NCBI GenBank assembly: GCA_002395905.1
Contig: DGVK01000170.1
Span: 1-9,129 of the forward strand
Direction of reading: 5' to 3'
Length of the DNA: 9,129 nt
Origin: Verrucomicrobia bacterium UBA4286
GTDB lineage: Bacteria; Verrucomicrobiota; Kiritimatiellia; RFP12; UBA1067
The translations under genes were made by a program, and so were the position numbers. Each line of letters starts with the position of its first letter. The stretch's first letter is position 1. Below, one piece after another: positions 1 to 5,089 of the stretch. Below the pieces are notes generated by a model. The model saw only the letters and a list, made by a program, of their open reading frames with translations. It was not told where the DNA came from and ran no database searches.

Positions 1-273
1 CAGGACATGAAGTTCTGGTGGCCGCAGTGCGAAACCATAATAGCGACTGCCTACGCCTACAAGCTCACCGGCAACGCCAAGTACATGAAGTGGCACAAAC
101 TCGCCGGCGAGTGGGCGTGGAAGCACCTCAAGGATACGCGCTATCCCGAGTGGTACGGCTATCTGCACCGCGACGGAACCGTGGCGCAGCCTGCGAAGGG
201 CAACATCTTCAAGGGACCGTTCCACATTCCACGTATGCTTGTGAAGACCTGGGAACTCACAAAGGACCTTTGA
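1..273 (+). CDS. N-acylglucosamine 2-epimerase (AGE) family protein, C-terminal fragment
   Basis: The frame is open from base 1, so the start lies upstream; about 90 C-terminal residues are visible. AGE/RnBP-family enzymes are (alpha/alpha)6-barrel cytoplasmic sugar epimerases or isomerases, for example GlcNAc/ManNAc or cellobiose/mannose 2-epimerases. The visible part has the family's C-terminal signatures: KFWWPQCE near the window edge, an aromatic EWYGYLHRDG stretch, and GNIFKGPFHIPR, which holds the conserved late histidine thought to act in catalysis. The protein ends shortly after this motif, as is normal for the family. The TGA stop overlaps the proposed TTG start of the next gene by 4 nt, so the two are probably co-translated. 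The exact substrate cannot be read from this end of the protein. Confidence 0.8.
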   Translation, partial: QDMKFWWPQCETIIATAYAYKLTGNAKYMKWHKLAGEWAWKHLKDTRYPEWYGYLHRDGTVAQPAKGNIFKGPFHIPRMLVKTWELTKDL

Positions 274-947
274 CAGACGCCCACTGCCATCTCGTCGGCG
301 ATGCGGCACGCCACTTTCTGTGCGAGCCTTTCGCCGGGCCTGTGCCATCCGCCGGTTCGTGCGGCGGGGTCTGTCTCTTCTTCGGCACACATCCGTGGCA
401 TACGGACACGTTCGATGCATCCGCCCTGCGCGCCCGACTTGCTGTTGATCCTTCCGCAGGTGTCGGCGAGATAGGACTCGACCGCCTGCGCGAGCGCGAT
501 ATACCGCAGCGCATGCGCGACGTTTTCGCCGCGCAGCTCGCGATCGCGGCTGAGTTTCGCCGGCCGGTGGCGCTTCACGGTGCAAAGTGCTGGGGTGAGG
601 TTGTGAAAGCGTGTCTTCCGTATGCAGACGTGATACCGGCGTTTCTCTTCCATGGTTTCTCGCGGTCGGACGGACTTCTGCCCGACATCATCAAGCTCAA
701 CGGCTACATATCGGTCGGGCCTGCCGTTCTCAACGACCATGCGGTCAACTACCGTGGGCTGGTGAAGAAAATACCGCCCGACAGACTGCTTGTCGAGACC
801 GACCGTACGGCGGAGACCGCCGCCTCTGTGCCGTCACCCGCGGCGATCGCCGCAAAGATCGCCGAACTGCGCGGCGTGGAGCTTTCTGCGCTGGAGCGCG
901 AGCTGGACGGCAACGCCGACAGGTTCATCAACAGATATGAAGATTGA
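270..947 (+). CDS. TatD-family metal-dependent hydrolase, short form
   Basis: Likely a cytoplasmic TIM-barrel metallohydrolase of the TatD group, whose characterised members act as DNases or tRNA/D-aminoacyl-processing hydrolases. From TTG at 270 it has 225 residues. Visible metal-site motifs are DAHCHL (H5, H7), GTHPWH (residues 39-44), GEIGLD (E67), PVALHG (H103), FHGF (H128) and LLVETD (D178), in the normal family order. The TTG start is chosen because homology begins at its second residue and it overlaps the upstream stop as TTGA; AAAGGA lies close upstream (261-266). The frame is open further upstream, but that part shadows the epimerase gene. TatD proteins are usually about 250-265 residues. 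The shortfall lies mostly between the HxH motif and GTHPWH, where a strand-helix segment seems reduced. Its end overlaps the next gene by 11 nt. Confidence 0.85.
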   Translation: MTDAHCHLVGDAARHFLCEPFAGPVPSAGSCGGVCLFFGTHPWHTDTFDASALRARLAVDPSAGVGEIGLDRLRERDIPQRMRDVFAAQLAIAAEFRRPVALHGAKCWGEVVKACLPYADVIPAFLFHGFSRSDGLLPDIIKLNGYISVGPAVLNDHAVNYRGLVKKIPPDRLLVETDRTAETAASVPSPAAIAAKIAELRGVELSALERELDGNADRFINRYED

Positions 948-1227
948 AGAGATACAGCCCCACGGAATGTGCTGCAGTGCGACAAAGGAGAGGCAGGATG
1001 CAGTGCGGGCCTTTGATGGTGATGCGCTGATTGTTCTTGGCAGCAGGCGCTCTAACAACACCCGGAAACTTTGCGAAGTGGCAAAGTGCCGAGTGTTCAC
1101 AGCCGAAAGCATGGAGGATGTCATAAAGATAAAGAACGCAATATCCGATAGTGAAAGAGTAGGCGTTACAAGCGGCGCTTCGACGCCAGAGGATTTCTTT
1201 GCGAAAGCCGTAGCTTATCTGAGGCGG
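937..1227 (+). other. IspH C-terminal domain region within the fusion protein
   Basis: These codons (residues 1-97) align by eye with E. coli IspH from just before its third cluster cysteine (CYATTNRQ) to its VGVTAGASAP motif and final helix. The equivalents of Ser225, Asn227 and Ser269, which contact the substrate diphosphate in IspH, are kept (S39, N41, S82), while Ser226 is replaced by Asn. The domain ends at AVAYLRR and the UppS core begins at PRHVAF after about one residue, so there is no flexible linker. Two additional cysteines (C46, C51) are specific to this sequence. Retained motifs over the whole stretch argue against simple decay. Confidence 0.82.
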
Positions 1228-1899
1228 GCGCCGCGTCATGTTGCGTTTATAATGGATGGCAATGGCCGTTGGGCTGCTAAACGAGGCAAGAAGCGGGGTT
1301 TCGGCCATATAGCAGGCGCAAAAACGTTCATGCGCGTGGTCAAATGGTGCGGCGACCGTGGTATACAGTATGTGACTGTCTATGCATTTTCTACGGAGAA
1401 CTGGCGCAGACCTGCGGAAGAAGTTTCGGGGCTGATGAAGTTGTCGGCCGCAATGCTTAAATCGCAGGCTGCGTCCCTCGTCAAGGAAAAGGTGCGCCTG
1501 CGTGTGATAGGACGAAGAGAGGACATCCCTGAGGACCTGCGGCGAGGCATCGAGGACCTCGAACAACGCACAGCGGGATTTGAACGGCAGCTTATCGTGT
1601 GTGTAAGCTACGGCGGGCGTGCAGAAATCGTGGACGCCGCAAACAGGGCGATCGCGCTCGGCGCGAAGGTTGACGAAGACTCTTTTGCCAAACTGCTCTA
1701 CGCGCCCGACATACCGGATCCGGATCTTGTCGTGCGCACAAGCGGCGAGTGCAGAATAAGCAATTTCCTTCTGTGGGAATGCGCATATGCGGAATACCAC
1801 TTTACCGATGTCTTATGGCCCGACTTCTCGGAGCGTGATCTTGACGCCGCACTGGAAGACTATGTCTCGCGTAACAGACGGGTTGGAGGTGTTTCATGA
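937..1899 (+). CDS. uppS: IspH C-terminal domain fused to undecaprenyl diphosphate synthase (UppS)
   Basis: The 320-residue protein has two parts. Residues 1-97 match the last third of HMBPP reductase (IspH): CSATKERQ (C13, third Fe-S ligand position), GSRRSNNT (S39, N41) and VGVTSGASTP (S82). Residues 99-320 form a complete cis-prenyltransferase that would build undecaprenyl diphosphate from FPP and IPP: HVAFIMDGNGRWA with catalytic D107, FGHIAGAK, YAFSTENWRRP, RLRVIG, SYGGR, RTSGECRISNFLLW (R267, R273, S275) and E286 for Mg. The IspH part lacks the N-terminal two domains with the other two cysteines and the catalytic Glu, so reductase activity is not expected. ATG 937 is the first codon with homology; upstream in frame is only tatD shadow. 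No ATG, GTG or TTG occurs in frame between 1111 and 1252, so UppS cannot start alone at its usual point. There is no clear ribosome site, and coupling to tatD is likely. Confidence 0.88.
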   Translation: MKIEEIQPHGMCCSATKERQDAVRAFDGDALIVLGSRRSNNTRKLCEVAKCRVFTAESMEDVIKIKNAISDSERVGVTSGASTPEDFFAKAVAYLRRAPRHVAFIMDGNGRWAAKRGKKRGFGHIAGAKTFMRVVKWCGDRGIQYVTVYAFSTENWRRPAEEVSGLMKLSAAMLKSQAASLVKEKVRLRVIGRREDIPEDLRRGIEDLEQRTAGFERQLIVCVSYGGRAEIVDAANRAIALGAKVDEDSFAKLLYAPDIPDPDLVVRTSGECRISNFLLWECAYAEYHFTDVLWPDFSERDLDAALEDYVSRNRRVGGVS

Positions 1900-3632
1900 C
1901 CGCGGAGGAGATTCGCCGGATCATCTGCGAAACGACGCTCGCGAATGGCGGCCATATGGCGTCGTCGCTTGGCGCTGTCGAGATAGCCATGGCTCTTGCC
2001 GATGTGTTCGATCCGATGCACGATCGGGTGATATGGGACGTCGGGCACCAGGCATATGCCTGGAAGCTTCTCACCGGCCGTGCGGAAAAGTTCTCCACGC
2101 TTCGCAGGTTCGGTGGACTTTCCGGCTTCCCCAATCCGAAGGAATCGCCTGCCGATTCTGCCGTCGCCGGGCATGCCGGCGTAGCGCTGTCTGTTGCTGA
2201 AGGGTTTGCGTTCGCGCGCGACAGGCGGCGCGGCAATGAAAACGTGATTGCCGTCGTCGGAGACTCCTCGTTGGTGAACGGCACATCGTTTGAAGCACTG
2301 AACAACTGCGTGGAGACATCCAAGAAGGTCATAATCGTCCTCAACGACAATAAGATGAGCATCTCGCTGCCGACAGGCGCAGTGTCGCGTCTTCTTGGCC
2401 GGATAATCTCCGATGTGCGCTACAATCGCATAAAGTCGGCTGCGGAATCGGTCGGACACCGCCTCGGATTTTCGTTCTTGCGAAATGCATACCATCGCAT
2501 AGAGAGCCGTTTGAAAGGACTTTTCCTTGGCAGTGCTTTTTTTGAGAGACTCGGTGTGCGTTACATAGGTCCGGTTGACGGGCACAATCTTTCGGCGCTC
2601 AGGGCCGCGTTCACCGTCGCGAAGAACGACAAGCGCAGCATTCTCGTGCATGTGGTCACTGTCAAAGGCAAGGGTTATCCTCCTGCCGAGGCCGACCCGT
2701 CCAGGTGGCACGGCATTCCGCCGGGCCAGAACACGCAGGCGGCGGGCGGAGGAATAAGCTGGAGCGCCGCAGCAGGGGCGGCTCTCTGCGAACTCGCTCA
2801 AAAGGATGAGCGCGTGTGTGCTCTGACGGCGGCAATGAAACACGGGACGGGTCTTTCGGATTTCGCCAGACGTTTTCCTGATAGGTTTATTGATGTAGGT
2901 ATCGCCGAAGGTCACATGGTGGCTTTGGCTGCCGGAATGGCCGCGGGGAACATGCGTCCCTTTGTGGCTGTGTATTCCACGTTTCTGCAGCGTGCCGTTG
3001 ATCAGGTAATGCATGATGTCTGTATATCCAACCTGCCTGTCGTGTTTCTTGTGGACCGCGCCGGCATTGTCGGGGAGGATGGAGCGACACATCATGGCAT
3101 ATATGATTTTGCCATGTTGAAGTGTCTTCCCAATCTGACAATATGCGAACCGTCGTGCGCGGAGGAACTTTCGCGTATGATCGGGGAAGCCGCCAGACGG
3201 CATGGCCCTACCGTAATCCGCTATCCCAGAGGCGCGGCGCCGTTGCACGTGAATGCCGTTAAACGCGATGGCGCCAAGATCGCCGTCTGGTCTACAGGAA
3301 ACACGCTTTCGAAAGCAAATGCCGTTGCCGAAAAGGTCTCGGCGACAGTAGTCTATGCAGACACCCTCAAGCCGTTCGACAGGCAGCTGCTTAAATCTCA
3401 GCGCGACCGCGGGATGTTGATAGCGAGCATTGAGAACGGAGCCGTGACCGGTGGATTCGGAGAGTCCATAGGGGCCGACCTTCGGTTTGGCTGGCCAGAT
3501 GCGTTCATCCCTCACGGATCGGTCGAGGATCTGGAGCGCGCGTTCGGCCTTGATGTCGAAAGCATTGCTTCGGCCATCGAGAATTGCAAGCGCCGTCTGG
3601 CGCAGCGTGAGGCATGCGGTGCAGGGCTCTGA
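1896..3632 (+). CDS. dxs: 1-deoxy-D-xylulose-5-phosphate synthase (Dxs), divergent
   Basis: Thiamine-diphosphate enzyme condensing pyruvate with glyceraldehyde 3-phosphate, the first step of the MEP isoprenoid pathway. It has 578 residues against about 620 in E. coli; the N-terminus is about 30 residues shorter (first conserved His at 20 rather than 49). Recognisable parts: GGHMASSLG (H20), WDVGHQAY (H51), the cofactor stretch GDSSLVNG (122-129) to LNDNKMSIS (149-157), GPVDGHN, KGKGYPPAE, IAEGH with E338 as proton-relay glutamate, YSTFLQR, DRAGIVGEDGATHHG and IRYPRG. Departures from the usual pattern are GDS for GDG, GHAGVALS where GHSSTSIS-like is usual, and IAEGH for IAEQH. ATG 1896 overlaps the uppS stop by 4 nt, with GGAGG at 1885-1889. 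Family membership is secure; whether it is the housekeeping Dxs or a divergent second copy is open. Confidence 0.92.
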   Translation: MTAEEIRRIICETTLANGGHMASSLGAVEIAMALADVFDPMHDRVIWDVGHQAYAWKLLTGRAEKFSTLRRFGGLSGFPNPKESPADSAVAGHAGVALSVAEGFAFARDRRRGNENVIAVVGDSSLVNGTSFEALNNCVETSKKVIIVLNDNKMSISLPTGAVSRLLGRIISDVRYNRIKSAAESVGHRLGFSFLRNAYHRIESRLKGLFLGSAFFERLGVRYIGPVDGHNLSALRAAFTVAKNDKRSILVHVVTVKGKGYPPAEADPSRWHGIPPGQNTQAAGGGISWSAAAGAALCELAQKDERVCALTAAMKHGTGLSDFARRFPDRFIDVGIAEGHMVALAAGMAAGNMRPFVAVYSTFLQRAVDQVMHDVCISNLPVVFLVDRAGIVGEDGATHHGIYDFAMLKCLPNLTICEPSCAEELSRMIGEAARRHGPTVIRYPRGAAPLHVNAVKRDGAKIAVWSTGNTLSKANAVAEKVSATVVYADTLKPFDRQLLKSQRDRGMLIASIENGAVTGGFGESIGADLRFGWPDAFIPHGSVEDLERAFGLDVESIASAIENCKRRLAQREACGAGL

Positions 3633-3636
3633 TTTT

Positions 3637-3645
3637 TGGTATAAT
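3637..3645 (+). promoter_or_regulatory. Extended -10 promoter for rfbC-rfbA
   Basis: TGGTATAAT is a perfect TGn-TATAAT extended -10 element in the 20-nt gap after dxs. No good -35 hexamer sits 16-18 nt upstream, which extended -10 promoters can tolerate. The expected start site is about 3651-3653, next to or at the ATG (3653), so the transcript may have no leader; no Shine-Dalgarno sequence precedes that ATG. This is read from the sequence only. Confidence 0.6.
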
Positions 3646-3652
3646 ATGCGCC

Positions 3653-4213
3653 ATGAAAGTGATTGACACCGATATCAGTGGCGTGAAAATCATCGAGCCG
3701 GACGTCTTCAAGGACGGGCGAGGGTATTTTTGCGAGACATACAACGCCGAGCGCTACAAGGCGAACGGCATTATGTCCGACTTTGTGCAGGACAACGAAT
3801 CGCTCTCGTCGAAGGGCGTTGTCCGCGGGCTTCACTGGCAGGCCGCGCCGCATACGCAGGCAAAGCTTGTAAGAGTGGTGCGCGGAGCCGTGTGGGATGT
3901 AGCCGTCGATATCCGCAAAGACTCGCCGACATACGGGCATCATGTTTCGGTGACTCTCACAGGCGAGAACATGCGCCAGTTCTACATCCCGCGAGGTTTC
4001 GCCCACGGGTTCATCGTTCTGGAGGACGATACGCTCTTCAGCTACAAGTGCGACAACGTCTACTGCCCTGAGTCCGAGCGCGGGATGCGCTTCGATGACC
4101 CTGCGCTCGGCATCTCCTGGCCGGAGATCGGCGTCGCGCTCACCTTGAGCGAGAAGGACAAGCGTCATCCGGCGCTTGCCGAAATCGAACCGTGGCGGGA
4201 AGCGGAGGCATGA
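3653..4213 (+). CDS. rfbC: dTDP-4-dehydrorhamnose 3,5-epimerase (RfbC/RmlC)
   Basis: Epimerises C3 and C5 of dTDP-4-keto-6-deoxyglucose, the third step of dTDP-L-rhamnose synthesis for envelope polysaccharides; a cytoplasmic cupin dimer. It has 186 residues, normal for the family. Visible motifs: [13 protein letters not shown] (residues 19-31), [18 protein letters not shown] (46-63) with catalytic H61, [35 protein letters not shown] and [10 protein letters not shown]. Start at ATG 3653 because [17 protein letters not shown] is the usual RmlC beginning. The frame is open back to 3614, but that overlaps dxs and shows no homology. It ends 1 nt before rfbA, and GGAGG for rfbA lies within its last codons. 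It probably has its own promoter upstream. Confidence 0.95.
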   Translation: MKVIDTDISGVKIIEPDVFKDGRGYFCETYNAERYKANGIMSDFVQDNESLSSKGVVRGLHWQAAPHTQAKLVRVVRGAVWDVAVDIRKDSPTYGHHVSVTLTGENMRQFYIPRGFAHGFIVLEDDTLFSYKCDNVYCPESERGMRFDDPALGISWPEIGVALTLSEKDKRHPALAEIEPWREAEA

Positions 4214-4214
4214 A

Positions 4215-5087
4215 ATGGCTAGAAAAGGTATAATTCTTGCGGGCGGCGCGGGGACGCGCCTTCATCCGCTTACGCGTGTGGTGTCAAAGCAGCTTCTTCC
4301 TGTGTACGACAAGCCGATGGTGTTTTATCCGCTGTCGACGCTGATGCTCGCCGGCATAAGGGAGGTGCTTATAATCTCGACACCGTCCGATCTGCCGAAC
4401 TTCGAGCGACTGCTCGGCGACGGCTCCGATCTTGGCATGAAGTTCTCCTACAAAGTGCAGGAGGTGCCGAACGGACTTGCCCAGGCGTTCGTGCTGGGGC
4501 GCGAGTTCCTCGGCGACGATGACGCGTGCCTCGTGCTCGGCGACAACATATTCTACGGCGCCAATCTCCCCGGTCTTCTCAGGACGGCGTCGGCGAGGCG
4601 CGAACCGACGGTGTTCGGCTACCGCGTAAGCGATCCCGAGCGGTATGGCGTGGTGGAGTTCGATGAGAACGGGAAGGCCGTCTCGCTTGAGGAGAAGCCC
4701 GCGCGCCCGAAATCCAACTACGCGGTCGTGGGGCTCTACTTCTACCCGAACGATGTCGTCGCCAAGGCCGCCGCGCTCAAACCGTCGGCGCGCGGCGAAT
4801 ACGAGATAACCGATCTCAACCGCCAGTACCTTGAAGAAGGGCGGCTCTCGGTGGAGACGATGGGGCGCGGTTTCGCATGGCTCGACACCGGCACCCACCA
4901 GTCTCTCGCCGATGCGACCAACTTCGTCCGCGCGCTTATCGAGCGGCAGGGGCTTCAGATATCTTGCATCGAGGAGATAGCGTGGTCGCGCGGCTGGATA
5001 GACGACGCCCGGTTGAAGAGACTCGCCGAAGGATACGGCAAGTCCAGCTACGGTGCATACCTCAAGAATCTCACAAAGGGGCTGTAG
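4215..5087 (+). CDS. rfbA: Glucose-1-phosphate thymidylyltransferase (RfbA/RmlA)
   Basis: Makes dTDP-glucose from dTTP and glucose 1-phosphate, the first step of dTDP-L-rhamnose synthesis; a cytoplasmic nucleotidyltransferase. At 290 residues it is full length. Motifs in order: [14 protein letters not shown] (7-20), [12 protein letters not shown] (24-35), LGDNIFYG with metal ligand D110, a central [19 protein letters not shown] stretch with the sugar-phosphate-binding Lys, GEYEITDLN, and [10 protein letters not shown] near the C-terminal third. Start at ATG 4215, 1 nt after the rfbC stop, with GGAGG at 4204-4208; the longer open frame from 4176 overlaps rfbC and adds nothing homologous. The two partner genes rfbB and rfbD are not in the window. 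Local GC looks clearly higher than in the uppS region. Confidence 0.96.
   Translation: MARKGIILAGGAGTRLHPLTRVVSKQLLPVYDKPMVFYPLSTLMLAGIREVLIISTPSDLPNFERLLGDGSDLGMKFSYKVQEVPNGLAQAFVLGREFLGDDDACLVLGDNIFYGANLPGLLRTASARREPTVFGYRVSDPERYGVVEFDENGKAVSLEEKPARPKSNYAVVGLYFYPNDVVAKAAALKPSARGEYEITDLNRQYLEEGRLSVETMGRGFAWLDTGTHQSLADATNFVRALIERQGLQISCIEEIAWSRGWIDDARLKRLAEGYGKSSYGAYLKNLTKGL
5075..5081 (+). promoter_or_regulatory. Ribosome binding site deciding a GTG start
   Basis: AAAGGGG lies 8 nt before GTG 5090 and inside the last codons of rfbA. It supports the GTG as the protease start rather than any upstream codon in the same open frame, all of which lie inside rfbA. Confidence 0.65.
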
Positions 5088-5089
5088 CC

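Noticed and set aside
998..1000. Internal ATG after AAAGGAGAGG as a separate gene start
   Set aside because: It is out of frame with UppS and leads to no recognisable product; the purine run encodes the conserved KERQ residues.
928..1800. Long minus-strand open frame opposite uppS
   Set aside because: It lies opposite a gene with clear conserved motifs, has no recognisable protein features and no ribosome site; it is an antisense shadow.
1860..3515. 551-codon minus-strand open frame opposite dxs
   Set aside because: Low-complexity Arg/His/Cys-rich translation typical of a reversed high-GC gene; dxs on the plus strand is certain.
3621..3637. Intrinsic terminator after dxs (T5 run)
   Set aside because: The T-run is short and only a 3-bp stem can be formed before it.
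3614..3652. Upstream extension of rfbC
   Set aside because: It overlaps dxs and the promoter element, adds 13 residues without RmlC similarity, and ATG 3653 gives the usual N-terminus.
4229..4234. TATAAT near the rfbA start
   Set aside because: It encodes part of the conserved KGIILAGG motif and lies downstream of the start codon; likely chance.
4877..5089. Upstream extension of the protease frame
   Set aside because: It lies within rfbA. GTG 5090 has a good ribosome site and begins a signal peptide.
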